64,000 bases of DNA from contig BTRK01000002.1 of NCBI GenBank assembly GCA_036245805.1, positions 7,312,689 to 7,376,688 on the forward strand. Reading direction: 5' to 3'. The DNA is from Pristionchus mayeri. Lineage: Eukaryota; Nematoda; Chromadorea; Rhabditida; Neodiplogasteridae. The position numbers and the translations under genes were made by a program. A model generated the notes under the pieces. It made no database searches and was not told where the DNA came from. It saw only the letters and a list, made by a program, of their open reading frames with translations. This document shows positions 13,001-26,750 of this stretch, piece after piece (position 1 is the first letter of the stretch; every line of letters starts with the position of its first letter).

Positions 13001-14700
13001 CAGAAGTGTCTACGGCCCTGATGGCGTCATCTGACATATCTACGGCCCTGGTGACGTCATCTTCGACCCTACGGCCCTTACTGCATAAAGTACGGCCCTA
13101 CGGCCCTACAGCCCTTACATCATTTCCTTGTTGCCTCTTGTCCCAACGGCCAACAGAAGTGTCTACGGCCTGATGGCGTCATCTGACCTATCTACGGCCC
13201 TGGTGACGTCATCTTCGACCCTACGGTCTTACTGCATAAAGTACGGCCATACGCCCCTACGGCCCTTACATCATTTCCTTGTTGCCTCTTGTCCCAACGG
13301 CCAACAGAAGTGTCTACGGCCCTGATGGCGTCATCTGACATATCTACGGCCCTGGTGACGTCATCTTCGACCCTACGGCCCTTACTGCATAAAGTACGGC
13401 CCTACGGCCCTACGACCGTTACATCATTTCCTTGTTGCCTCGTGTCCCAACGACCTACATAAGTGTCTACGGCCCTGATGGCGTCATCTGACATATCTAC
13501 GGCCCTGGTGACGTCATCTTCGACCCTACGGCCCTTACTGCATAAAGTGCGGCACTACGGCCCTACGGCCCTTACATCATTTCCTTGTTGCCTCGTGTCC
13601 CAACGACCTACATAAGTGTCTACGGCCCTGATGGCGTCATCTGACGTATCTACGGCCCTGGTGACGTCATCTTCGACCCTACGGCCCTTACTGCATAAAG
13701 TACGGCCCTACGGCCCTACAGCCCTTACATCATTTCCTTGTTGCCTTTTGTCCCAACGGCCAACAGAAGTGTCTACGGCCTGATGGCGTCATCTGACATG
13801 TCTACGGCCCTGGTGACGTCATCTTCGACCCTACGGCCCTTACATCATTCCCTTGTTGTCTCGTGTCCCAACGTCCTACAGAAGTGTCTACGGCCCTGAT
13901 GGCGTCATCTGACCTATCTACGGCCCTGGTGACGTCATCTTCGACCCTACGGTCTTACTGCATAAAGTACGGCCATACGCCCCTACGGCCCTTACATCAT
14001 TTCCTTGTTGCCTCTTGTCCCAACGGCCAACAGAAGTGTCTACGGCCCTGATGGCGTCATCTGACATATCTACGGCCCTGGTGACGTCATCTTCGACCCT
14101 ACGGCCCTTACTGCATAAAGTACGGCCCTACGGCCCTACGACCGTTACATCATTTCCTTGTTGCCTCGTGTCCCAACGACCTACATAAGTGTCTACGGCC
14201 TGATGGCGTCATCTGACGTATCTACGGCCCTGGTGACGTCATCTTCGACCCTACGGCCCTTACTGCATCAAGTACAGCCCTACGGCCCTACAGCCCTTAC
14301 ATCATTTCCTTGTTGCCTCTTGTCCCAACGGCCAACAGAAGTGTCTACGGCCTGATGGCGTCATCTGACATATCTACGGCCCTGGTGACGTCATCTTCGA
14401 CCTTACGGCCCTTACTGCATAAATACTGCCCTATGGCCCTACGGCCCTTACATCATTTCCTTGTTGCCTCGTGTCCCAACGGCCTACAAAAGTGTCTACG
14501 GCCCTGATGGCGTCATCTGACCTATCTACGGCCCTGGTGACGTCATGACGCCCTGATGGCGTCATCTGACATATCTACGGCCCTGGTGACGTCATATTCG
14601 ACCCTACGGCCCTTACTGCATAAAGTACGGCCCTACGGCCCTACAGCCCTTACATCATTTCCTTACATCATTTCCTTGTTGCCTCGTGTCCCAACGACCT
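10071..14700 (+). repeat. Satellite segment, mixed variants with a 647-bp duplication
   Basis: The part at about 11820-12230 recurs at about 12470-12880 (offset 647 bp), both copies carrying the 38-bp internal duplication and GACCTATGGCCC. The variant CTACGGTCTTACTGC occurs near 13222 and 13950, and CTACGACCGTTACATC near 13410 and 14140. An aberrant monomer junction lies at 14538-14551, where TGACGTCAT runs into GACGCCCTGATGG with the second half of one monomer missing. Confidence 0.8.
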
Positions 14701-14719
14701 ACATAAGTGTCTACGGCCC

Positions 14720-17700
14720 TGATGGCGTCATCTGACGTATCTACGGCCCTGGTGACGTCATCTTCGACCCTACGGCCCTTACAGCATCAAGTACAGCCCT
14801 ACGGCCCTACAGCCCTTACATCATTTCCTTGTTGCCTCTTGTCCCAACGGCCAACAGAAGTGTCTACGGCCTGATGGCGTCATCTGACATATCTACGGCC
14901 CTGGTGACGTCATCTTCGACCTTACGGCACTTACTGCATAAATACTGCCCTATGGCCCTACGGCCCTTACATCATTTCCTTGTTGCCTCGTGTCCCAACG
15001 GCCTACAGAAGTGTCTACGGCCCTGATGGCGTCATCTGACCTATCTACGGCCTTGGTGACGTCATCTTCGACCCTACGGCCCTAACTGCATAAAGTACGG
15101 CCATACGGCCCTACGGCCCTTACATCATTTCCTTGTTGCCTCTTGTCCCAACGGCCAACAGAAGTGTCTACGGCCCTGATGGCGTCATCTGACATATCTA
15201 CGGCCCTGGTGACGTCATCTTCGACCCTACGGCCCTTACTGCATAAAGTGCGGCACTACGGCCCTACGGCCCTTACATCATTTCCTTGTTGCCTCGTGTC
15301 CCAACGGCCTAGAGAAGTGTCTACGGCCCTGATGGCGTCATCTGACGTATCTACGGCCCTGGTGACGTCATCTTCGACCCTACGGCCCTTACTGCATAAA
15401 GTACGGCCCTACGGCCCTACGACCGTTACATCATTTCCTTGTTGCCTCGTGTCTTAACGACCTACATAAGTGTCTACGGCCCTGATGGCGTCATCTGACG
15501 TATCTACGGCCCTGGTGACGTCATCTTCGACCCTACGGCCCTTACATCATTTCCTTGTTGCCTCGTGTCCCAACGGCCTAGAGAAGTGTCTACGGCCCTG
15601 ATGGCGTCATCTGACGTATCTACGGCCCTGGTGACGTCATCTTCGACCCTACGGCCCTTACTGCATAAAGTGCGGCACTACGGCCCTACGGCCCTTACAT
15701 CATTTCCTTGTTGCCTCGTGTCCCAACGGCCTAGAGAAGTGTCTACGGCCCTGATGGCGTCATCTGACGTATCTACGGCCCTGGTGACGTCATCTTCGAC
15801 CCTACGGCCCTTACTGCATAAAGTGCGGCACTACGGCCCTACGGCCCTTACATCATTTCCTTGTTGCCTCTTGTCCCAACGGCCAACAGAAGTGTCTACG
15901 GCCTGATGGCGTCATCTGACATATCTACGGCCCTGGTGACGTCATCTTCGACCCTACGGCCCTTACTGCATACGGCCCTACGGCCCTTACATCATTTCCT
16001 TGTTGCCTCTTGTCCCAACGGCCCTTACATCATTTCCTTGTTGCCTCTTGTCCCAACGGCCTACAGAAGTTTCTACGGCCCTGATGGCGTCATCTGACAT
16101 ATCTACGGCCCTGGTGACGTCATCTTCGACCTATGGCCCTTACTGCATAAAGTACGGCCCTATGGCCCTACGGCCCTTACATCATTTCCTTGTTGTCTCG
16201 TGTCCCAACGGCCTACAGAAGTTTCTACGGCCCTGTTGGCGTCATCTGACCTATCTACGGCCCTGGTGACGTCATCTTCGACCCTACGGCCTTACTGCAT
16301 AAAGTACGGCCATACGCCCCTACGGCCCTTACATCATTTCCTTGTTGCCTCTTGTCCCAACGGCCAACAGAAGTGTCTACGGCCCTGATGGCGTCATCTG
16401 ACATATCTACGGCCCTGGTGACGTCATCTTCGACCCTACGGCCCTTACTGCATAAAGTACTGCCCTATGGCCCTACAGCCCTTACATCATTTCCTTGTTG
16501 CCTCTTGTCCCAACGGCCAACAGAAGTGTCTACGGCCTGATGGCGTCATCTGACATATCTACGGCCCTGGTGACGTCATCTTCGACCCTACGGCCCTTAT
16601 TGCATAAAGTACTGCCCTATGGCCCTACAGCCCTTACATCATTTCCTTGTTGCCTCGTGTCCCAACGGCCAACAGAAGTGTCTACGGCCTGATGGCGTCA
16701 TCTGACATATCTACGGCCCTGGTGACGTCATCTTCGACCCTACGGCCCTTACTGCATACGGCCCTACGGCCCTTACATCATTTCCTTGTTGCCTCTTGTC
16801 CCAACGGCCCTTACATCATTTCCTTGTTGCCTCTTGTCCCAACGGCCAACAGAAGTGTCTACGGCCCTGATGGCGTCATCTGACATGTCTACGGCCCTGG
16901 TGACGTCATCTTCGACCTATGGCCCTTACTGCATAAAGTACGGCCCTATGGCCCTACGGCCCTTACATCATTTCCTTGTTGTCTCGTGTCTACGGCCATG
17001 ATGGCGTCATCTGACGTATCTACGGCCCTGGTGACGTCATTTTTCGACCCTACGGCCCTTACTGCACAAAGTACGGCCATACGCCCCTACGGCCCTTACA
17101 TCATTTCCTTGTTGCCTCGTGTCCCGACGGCCTACAGAAGTGTCTACGGCCCTGATGGCGTCATCTGACCTATCTACGGCCCTGGTGACGTCATCTTCGA
17201 CCCTACGGCCTTACTGCATAAAGTACGGCCATACGCCCCTACGGCCCTTACATCATTTCCTTGTTGCCTCTTGTCCCAACGGCCTACAGAAGTGTCTACG
17301 GCCATGATGGCGTCATCTGACGTATCTACGGCCCTGGTGACGTCATCTTCGACCCTACGGCCCTTACATCATTTCCTTGTTGCCTCGTGTCCCAACGGCC
17401 TACAGAAGTGTCTACGGCCATGATGGCGTCATCTGACGTATCTACGGCCCTGGTGACGTCATCTTCGACCCTACGGCCCCTACTGCATAAAGGGCGGCCC
17501 TACGGCCCTACGGCCCTTACATCATTTCCTTGTTGCCTCGTGTCCCAACGGCCTACAGAAGTGTCTACGGCCCTGATGGCGTCATCTGACGTATCTACGG
17601 CCCTGGTGACGTGATCTTCGACCCTACGGCCCTTACTGCACAAAGTACGGCCCTATGGCCCTACGGCCCTTACATCATTTCCTTGTTGCCTCGTGTCCCG

Positions 17701-19240
17701 ACGGCCTACAGAAGTGTCTACGGACCTGATGGCGTCATCTGACCTATCTACGGCCCTGGTGACGTCATATTCGACCCTACGGCCTTACTGCATAAAGTAC
17801 AGCCATACGCCCCTACGGCCCTTACATCATTTCCTTGTTGCCTCTTGTCCCAACGGCCTACAGAAGTGTCTACGGACCTGATGGCGTCATCTGACGTATC
17901 TACGGCCCTGGTGACGTCATCTTCGACCCTACGGCCCCTACTGCATAAAGGGCGGCCCTACGGCCCTACGGCCCTTACATCATTTCCTTGTTGCCTCGTG
18001 TCCCAACGGCCTACAGAAGTGTCTACGGCCCTGATGGCGTCATCTGACGTATCTACGGCCCTGGTGACGTCATCTTCGACCCTACGGCCTTTACATCATT
18101 TCCTAGTTGCCTCGTGTCCCAACGGCCTACAGAAGTGTCTACGGCCCTGATGGCGTCATCTGACGTATCTACGGCCCTGGTGACGTCATCTTCGACCCTA
18201 CGGCCCTTACATCATTTCCTTGTTGCCTCGTGTCCCAACGGCCTACAGAAGTGTCTACGGACCTGATGGCGTCATCTGACGTATCTACGGCCCTGGTGAC
18301 GTCATCTTCGACCCTACGGCCCCTACTGCATAAAGGGCGGCCCTACGGCCCTACGGCCCTTACATCATTTCCTTGTTGCCTCGTGTCCCAACGGCCTACA
18401 GAAGTGTCTACGGCCCTGATGGCGTCATCTGACGTATCTACGGCCCTGGTGACGTCATCTTCGACCCTACGGCCCTTACATCATTTCCTTGTTGCCTCGT
18501 ATCCCAACGGCCTACAGAAGTGTCTACGGCCCTGATGGCGTCATCTGACGTATCTACGGCCCTGGTGACGTCATCTTCGACCCTACGGCCCCTACTGCAT
18601 AAAGGGCGGCCCTACGGCCCTACGGCCCTTACATCATTTCCTTGTTGCCTCGTGTCCCAACGGCCTACAGAAGTGTCTACGGCCCTGATGGCGTCATCTG
18701 ACGTATCTACGGCCCTGGTGACGTCATCTTCGACCCTACGGCCCTTACATCATTTCCTTGTTGCCTCGTGTCCCAACGGCCTACAGAAGTGTCTACGGAC
18801 CTGATGGCGTCATCTGACGTATCTACGGCCCTGGTGACGTCATCTTCGACCCTACGGCCCTTACTGCACAAAGTACGGCCCTATGGCCCTACGGCCCTTA
18901 CATCATTTCCTTGTTGCCTCGTGTCCCGACGGCCTACAGAAGTGTCTACGGCCCTGATGGCGTCATCTGACCTATCTACGGCCCTGGTGACGTCATCTTC
19001 GACCCTACGGCCTTACTGCATAAAGTACGGCCATACGCCCCTACGGCCCTTACATCATTTCCTTGTTGCCTCTTGTCCCAACGGCCTACAGAAGTGTCTA
19101 CGGACCTGATGGCGTCATCTGACGTATCTACGGCCCTGGTGACGTCATCTTCGACCCTACGGCCCTAACTGCATAAAGTACGGCCATACGCCCCTACGGC
19201 CCTTACTTCATTTCCTTGTTGCCTCGTTTCCCAACGGCCT
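14720..19240 (+). repeat. Satellite segment B, copy 1 of a 5866-bp spaced duplication
   Basis: The order of variants matches 20586-25106 at a constant offset of 5866 bp. Shared markers are CCTTACGGCACTTACTGC, GTCTTAACGACCTAC, GAAGTTTCTACGG, CCCTGTTGGCGTC, and the shortened monomer at 16980 where TTGTCTCGTGTC joins TACGGCCATGATGG directly, followed by GACGTCATTTTTCGACC. The block contains the second copy of segment A from 17106 onward. Similarity ends near 19150-19240, where copy 1 reads CCCTAACTGCATAAAG and copy 2 reads CCTTACTGCATAAAG. Confidence 0.85.
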
Positions 19241-20585
19241 ACAGAAGTGTCTACGGCCCTGATGGCGTCATCTGACGTATCTACGGCCCTGGTGACGTCA
19301 TCTTCGACCCTACGGCCCTTACTGCATAAAGTGCGGCACTACGGCCCTACGGCCCTTACATCATTTCCTTGTTGCCTCGTGTCCCAACGGCCTAGAGAAG
19401 TGTCTACGGCCCTGATGGCGTCATCTGACGTATCTACGGCCCTGGTGACGTCATCTTTGACCCTACGGCCCTTACTGCATAAAGTACGGCCCTACGGCCC
19501 TACGACCGTTACATCATTTCCTTGTTGCCTCGTGTCTTAACGACCTACATAAGTGTCTACGGCCCTGATGGCGTCATCTGACGTATCTACGGCCCTGGTG
19601 ACGTCATCTTCGACCCTACGGCCCTTACATCATTTCCTTGTTGCCTCGTGTCCCAACGGCCTAGAGAAGTGTCTACGGCCCTGATGGCGTCATCTGACGT
19701 ATCTACGGCCCTGGTGACGTCATCTTCGACCCTACGGCCCTTACTGCATAAAGTGCGGCACTACGGCCCTACGGCCCTTACATCATTTCCTTGTTGCCTC
19801 GTGTCCCAACGGCCTAGAGAAGTGTCTACGGCCCTGATGGCGTCATCTGACGTATCTACGGCCCTGGTGACGTCATCTTCGACCCTACGGCCCTTACTGC
19901 ATAAAGTGCGGCACTACGGCCCTACGGCCCTTACATCATTTCCTTGTTGCCTCTTGTCCCAACGGCCAACAGAAGTGTCTACGGCCTGATGGCGTCATCT
20001 GACATATCTACGGCCCTGGTGACGTCATCTTCGACCCTACGGCCCTTACATCATTTCCTTGTTGCCTCGTGTCCCAACGGCCTAGAGAAGTGTCTACGGC
20101 CCTGATGGCGTCATCTGACGTATCTACGGCCCTGGTGACGTCATCTTCGACCCTACGGCCCTTACTGCATAAAGTGCGGCACTACGGCCCTACGGCCCTT
20201 ACATCATTTCCTTGTTGCCTCGTGTCCCAACGGCCTAGAGAAGTGTCTACGGCCCTGATGGCGTCATCTGACGTATCTACGGCCCTGGTGACGTCATCTT
20301 CGACCCTACGGCCCTTACTGCATAAAGTGCGGCACTACGGCCCTACGGCCCTTACATCATTTCCTTGTTGCCTCTTGTCCCAACGGCCAACAGAAGTGTC
20401 TACGGCCTGATGGCGTCATCTGACATATCTACGGCCCTGGTGACGTCATCTTCGACCCTACGGCCCTTACTGCATACGGCCCTACGGCCCTTACATCATT
20501 TCCTTGTTGCCTCTTGTCCCAACGGCCCTTACATCATTTCCTTGTTGCCTCTTGTCCCAACGGCCTACAGAAGTTTCTACGGCCC
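19241..20585 (+). repeat. Satellite segment with a 421-bp duplication
   Basis: Lies between the two 5.9-kb spaced copies. Monomers carry CCTAGAGAAGTGTC and GTGCGGCACTACGG. The unit at about 19648-20068 recurs at 20069-20489 (offset 421 bp), and both resemble 15565-15985 and 21431-21851. The unit is a 116-bp monomer plus two monomers of about 153 bp. Confidence 0.82.
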
Positions 20586-23500
20586 TGATGGCGTCATCTG
20601 ACGTATCTACGGCCCTGGTGACGTCATCTTCGACCCTACGGCCCTTACTGCATCAAGTACAGCCCTACGGCCCTACAGCCCTTACATCATTTCCTTGTTG
20701 CCTCTTGTCCCAACGGCCAACAGAAGTGTCTACGGCCTGATGGCGTCATCTGACATATCTACGGCCCTGGTGACGTCATCTTCGACCTTACGGCACTTAC
20801 TGCATAAATACTGCCCTATGGCCCTACGGCCCTTACATCATTTCCTTGTTGCCTCGTGTCCCAACGGCCTACAGAAGTGTCTACGGCCCTGATGGCGTCA
20901 TCTGACCTATCTACGGCCTTGGTGACGTCATCTTCGACCCTACGGCCCTAACTGCATAAAGTACGGCCATACGGCCCTACGGCCCTTACATCATTTCCTT
21001 GTTGCCTCTTGTCCCAACGGCCAACAGAAGTGTCTACGGCCCTGATGGCGTCATCTGACATATCTACGGCCCTGGTGACGTCATCTTCGACCCTACGGCC
21101 CTTACTGCATAAAGTGCGGCACTACGGCCCTACGGCCCTTACATCATTTCCTTGTTGCCTCGTGTCCCAACGGCCTAGAGAAGTGTCTACGGCCCTGATG
21201 GCGTCATCTGACGTATCTACGGCCCTGGTGACGTCATCTTCGACCCTACGGCCCTTACTGCATAAAGTACGGCCCTACGGCCCTACGACCGTTACATCAT
21301 TTCCTTGTTGCCTCGTGTCTTAACGACCTACATAAGTGTCTACGGCCCTGATGGCGTCATCTGACGTATCTACGGCCCTGGTGACGTCATCTTCGACCCT
21401 ACGGCCCTTACATCATTTCCTTGTTGCCTCGTGTCCCAACGGCCTAGAGAAGTGTCTACGGCCCTGATGGCGTCATCTGACGTATCTACGGCCCTGGTGA
21501 CGTCATCTTCGACCCTACGGCCCTTACTGCATAAAGTGCGGCACTACGGCCCTACGGCCCTTACATCATTTCCTTGTTGCCTCGTGTCCCAACGGCCTAG
21601 AGAAGTGTCTACGGCCCTGATGGCGTCATCTGACGTATCTACGGCCCTGGTGACGTCATCTTCGACCCTACGGCCCTTACTGCATAAAGTGCGGCACTAC
21701 GGCCCTACGGCCCTTACATCATTTCCTTGTTGCCTCTTGTCCCAACGGCCAACAGAAGTGTCTACGGCCTGATGGCGTCATCTGACATATCTACGGCCCT
21801 GGTGACGTCATCTTCGACCCTACGGCCCTTACTGCATACGGCCCTACGGCCCTTACATCATTTCCTTGTTGCCTCTTGTCCCAACGGCCCTTACATCATT
21901 TCCTTGTTGCCTCTTGTCCCAACGGCCTACAGAAGTTTCTACGGCCCTGATGGCGTCATCTGACATATCTACGGCCCTGGTGACGTCATCTTCGACCTAT
22001 GGCCCTTACTGCATAAAGTACGGCCCTATGGCCCTACGGCCCTTACATCATTTCCTTGTTGTCTCGTGTCCCAACGGCCTACAGAAGTTTCTACGGCCCT
22101 GTTGGCGTCATCTGACCTATCTACGGCCCTGGTGACGTCATCTTCGACCCTACGGCCTTACTGCATAAAGTACGGCCATACGCCCCTACGGCCCTTACAT
22201 CATTTCCTTGTTGCCTCTTGTCCCAACGGCCAACAGAAGTGTCTACGGCCCTGATGGCGTCATCTGACAAATCTACGGCCCTGGTGACGTCATCTTCGAC
22301 CCTACGGCCCTTACTGCATAAAGTACTGCCCTATGGCCCTACAGCCCTTACATCATTTCCTTGTTGCCTCTTGTCCCAACGGCCAACAGAAGTGTCTACG
22401 GCCTGATGGCGTCATCTGACATATCTACGGCCCTGGTGACGTCATCTTCGACCCTACGGCCCTTATTGCATAAAGTACTGCCCTATGGCCCTACAGCCCT
22501 TACATCATTTCCTTGTTGCCTCGTGTCCCAACGGCCAACAGAAGTGTCTACGGCCTGATGGCGTCATCTGACATATCTACGGCCCTGGTGACGTCATCTT
22601 CGACCCTACGGCCCTTACTGCATACGGCCCTACGGCCCTTACATCATTTCCTTGTTGCCTCTTGTCCCAACGGCCCTTACATCATTTCCTTGTTGCCTCT
22701 TGTCCCAACGGCCAACAGAAGTGTCTACGGCCCTGATGGCGTCATCTGACATGTCTACGGCCCTGGTGACGTCATCTTCGACCTATGGCCCTTACTGCAT
22801 AAAGTACGGCCCTATGGCCCTACGGCCCTTACATCATTTCCTTGTTGTCTCGTGTCTACGGCCATGATGGCGTCATCTGACGTATCTACGGCCCTGGTGA
22901 CGTCATTTTTCGACCCTACGGCCCTTACTGCACAAAGTACGGCCATACGCCCCTACGGCCCTTACATCATTTCCTTGTTGCCTCGTGTCCCGACGGCCTA
23001 CAGAAGTGTCTACGGCCCTGATGGCGTCATCTGACCTATCTACGGCCCTGGTGACGTCATCTTCGACCCTACGGCCTTACTGCATAAAGTACGGCCATAC
23101 GCCCCTACGGCCCTTACATCATTTCCTTGTTGCCTCTTGTCCCAACGGCCTACAGAAGTGTCTACGGCCATGATGGCGTCATCTGACGTATCTACGGCCC
23201 TGGTGACGTCATCTTCGACCCTACGGCCCTTACATCATTTCCTTGTTGCCTCGTGTCCCAACGGCCTACAGAAGTGTCTACGGCCATGATGGCGTCATCT
23301 GACGTATCTACGGCCCTGGTGACGTCATCTTCGACCCTACGGCCCCTACTGCATAAAGGGCGGCCCTACGGCCCTACGGCCCTTACATCATTTCCTTGTT
23401 GCCTCGTGTCCCAACGGCCTACAGAAGTGTCTACGGCCCTGATGGCGTCATCTGACGTATCTACGGCCCTGGTGACGTGATCTTCGACCCTACGGCCCTT

Positions 23501-26500
23501 ACTGCACAAAGTACGGCCCTATGGCCCTACGGCCCTTACATCATTTCCTTGTTGCCTCGTGTCCCGACGGCCTACAGAAGTGTCTACGGACCTGATGGCG
23601 TCATCTGACCTATCTACGGCCCTGGTGACGTCATATTCGACCCTACGGCCTTACTGCATAAAGTACAGCCATACGCCCCTACGGCCCTTACATCATTTCC
23701 TTGTTGCCTCTTGTCCCAACGGCCTACAGAAGTGTCTACGGACCTGATGGCGTCATCTGACGTATCTACGGCCCTGGTGACGTCATCTTCGACCCTACGG
23801 CCCCTACTGCATAAAGGGCGGTCCTACGGCCCTACGGCCCTTACATCATTTCCTTGTTGCCTCGTGTCCCAACGGCCTACAGAAGTGTCTACGGCCCTGA
23901 TGGCGTCATCTGACGTATCTACGGCCCTGGTGACGTCATCTTCGACCCTACGGCCTTTACATCATTTCCTTGTTGCCTCGTGTCCCAACGGCCTACAGAA
24001 GTGTCTACGGCCCTGATGGCGTCATCTGACGTATCTACGGCCCTGGTGACGTCATCTTCGACCCTACGGCCCTTACATCATTTCCTTGTTGCCTCGTGTC
24101 CCAACGGCCTACAGAAGTGTCTACGGACCTGATGGCGTCATCTGACGTATCTACGGCCCTGGTGACGTCATCTTCGACCCTACGGCCCCTACTGCATAAA
24201 GGGCGGCCCTACGGCCCTACGGCCCTTACATCATTTCCTTGTTGCCTCGTGTCCCAACGGCCTACAGAAGTGTCTACGGCCCTGATGGCGTCATCTGACG
24301 TATCTACGGCCCTGGTGACGTCATCTTCGACCCTACGGCCCTTACATCATTTCCTTGTTGCCTCGTATCCCAACGGCCTACAGAAGTGTCTACGGCCCTG
24401 ATGGCGTCATCTGACGTATCTACGGCCCTGGTGACGTCATCTTCGACCCTACGGCCCCTACTGCATAAAGGGCGGCCCTACGGCCCTACGGCCCTTACAT
24501 CATTTCCTTGTTGCCTCGTGTCCCAACGGCCTACAGAAGTGTCTACGGCCCTGATGGCGTCATCTGACGTATCTACGGCCCTGGTGACGTCATCTTCGAC
24601 CCTACGGCCCTTACATCATTTCCTTGTTGCCTCGTGTCCCAACGGCCTACAGAAGTGTCTACGGACCTGATGGCGTCATCTGACGTATCTACGGCCCTGG
24701 TGACGTCATCTTCGACCCTACGGCCCTTACTGCACAAAGTACGGCCCTATGGCCCTACGGCCCTTACATCATTTCCTTGTTGCCTCGTGTCCCGACGGCC
24801 TACAGAAGTGTCTACGGCCCTGATGGCGTCATCTGACCTATCTACGGCCCTGGTGACGTCATCTTCGACCCTACGGCCTTACTGCATAAAGTACGGCCAT
24901 ACGCCCCTACGGCCCTTACATCATTTCCTTGTTGCCTCTTGTCCCAACGGCCTACAGAAGTGTCTACGGACCTGATGGCGTCATCTGACGTATCTACGGC
25001 CCTGGTGACGTCATCTTCGACCCTACGGCCTTACTGCATAAAGTACGGCCATACGCCCCTACGGCCCTTACTTCATTTCCTTGTTGCCTCGTGTCCCAAC
25101 GGCCTACAGAAGTGTCTACGGCCCTGATGGCGTCATCTGACGTATCTACGGCCCTGGTGACGTCATCTTCGACCCTACGGCCCTTACATCATTTCCTTGT
25201 TGCCTCGTGTCCCAACGGCCTACAGAAGTGTCTACGGCCCTGATGGCGTCATCTGACATATCTACGGCCCTGGTGACGTCATCTTCGACCCTACGGCCTT
25301 ACTGCATAAAGTACGGCCATACGCCCCCTACGGCCCTTACATCATTTCCTTGTTGCCTCTTGTCCCAACGGCCAACAGAAGTGTCTACGGCCCTGATGGC
25401 GTCATCTGACCTATCTACGGCCCTGGTGACGTCATCTTCGACCCTACGGCCTTACTGCATAAAGTACGGCCATACGCCCCCTACGGCCCTTACATCATTT
25501 CCTTGTTGCCTCTTGTCCCAACGGCCAACAGAAGTGTCTACGGCCCTGATGGCGTCATCTGACATATCTACGGCCCTGGTGACGTCATCTTCGACCCTAC
25601 GGCCCTTACTGCATAAAGTGCGGCACTACGGCCCTACGGCCCTTACATCATTTCCTTGTTGCCTCGTGTCCCAACGGCCTAGAGAAGTGTCTACGGCCCT
25701 GGTGACGTCATCTTCGACCCTACGGCCCTTACTGCATAAAGTACGGCCCTACGGCCCTACAGCCCTTACATCATTTCCTTGTTGCCTCTTGTCCCAACGG
25801 CCAACAGAAGTGTCTACGTCCTGATGGCGTCATCTGACGTATCTACGGCCCTGGTGACGTCATCTTCGACCCTACGGCCCTTACTGCATAAAGTACGGCC
25901 CTACGGCCCTACAGCCCTTACATCATTTCCTTGTTGCCTCTTGTCCCAACGGCCAACAGAAGTGTCTACGTCCTGATGGCGTCATCTGACATATCTACGG
26001 CCCTGGTGACGTCATCTTCGACCCTACGGCCCTTACTGCATAAAGTACGGCCCTACGGCCCTACAGCCCTTACATCATTTCCTTGTTGCCTTTTGTCCCA
26101 ACGGCCAACAGAAGTGTCTACGGCCTGATGGCGTCATCTGACATATCTACGGCCCTGGTGACGTCATCTTCGACCCTACGGCCCTTACTGCATAAAGTAC
26201 GGCCCTACGGCCCTACAGCCCTTACATCATTTCCTTGTTGCCTTTTGTCCCAACGGCCAACAGAAGTGTCTACGGCCTGATGGCGTCATCTGACATGTCT
26301 ACGGCCCTGGTGACGTCATCTTCGACCCTACGGCCCTTACTGCATAAAGTACGGCCCTATGGCCCTACGGCCCTTACATCATTTCCTTGTTGCCTTTTGT
26401 CCCAACGGCCAACAGAAGTGTCTACGGCCTGATGGCGTCATCTGACATGTCTACGGCCCTGGTGACCTCATCTTCGACCCTACGGCCCTTACTGCATAAA

Positions 26501-26750
26501 GTACGGCCCTATGGCCCTACGGCCCTTACATCATTTCCTTGTTGCCTCGTGTCCCAACGGCCTACAGAAGTGTCTACGGCCCTGATGGCGTCATCTGACG
26601 TATCTACGGCCCTGGTGACGTGATCTTCGACCCTACGGCCCTTACTGCACAAAGTACGGCCCTACGGCCCTACGGCCCTTACATCATTTCCTTGTTGCCT
26701 CGTGTCCCAACGGCCTACAGAAGTGTCTACGGACCTGATGGCGTCATCTG
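20586..26750 (+). repeat. Satellite segment B copy 2, running into segment A copy 3
   Basis: 20586-25106 repeats 14720-19240 (offset 5866 bp). From 22972 it also repeats 1-3780 (offset 22971 bp), and this second similarity continues beyond the end of the first. Differences seen are single bases: for example CTGACAAATCTACGG near 22265, where the other copy near 16399 has CTGACATATC, and GGGCGGTCCTACGG near 23820, where the other copies have GGCGGCCC. So the copies are recent relative to monomer divergence. Confidence 0.85.
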
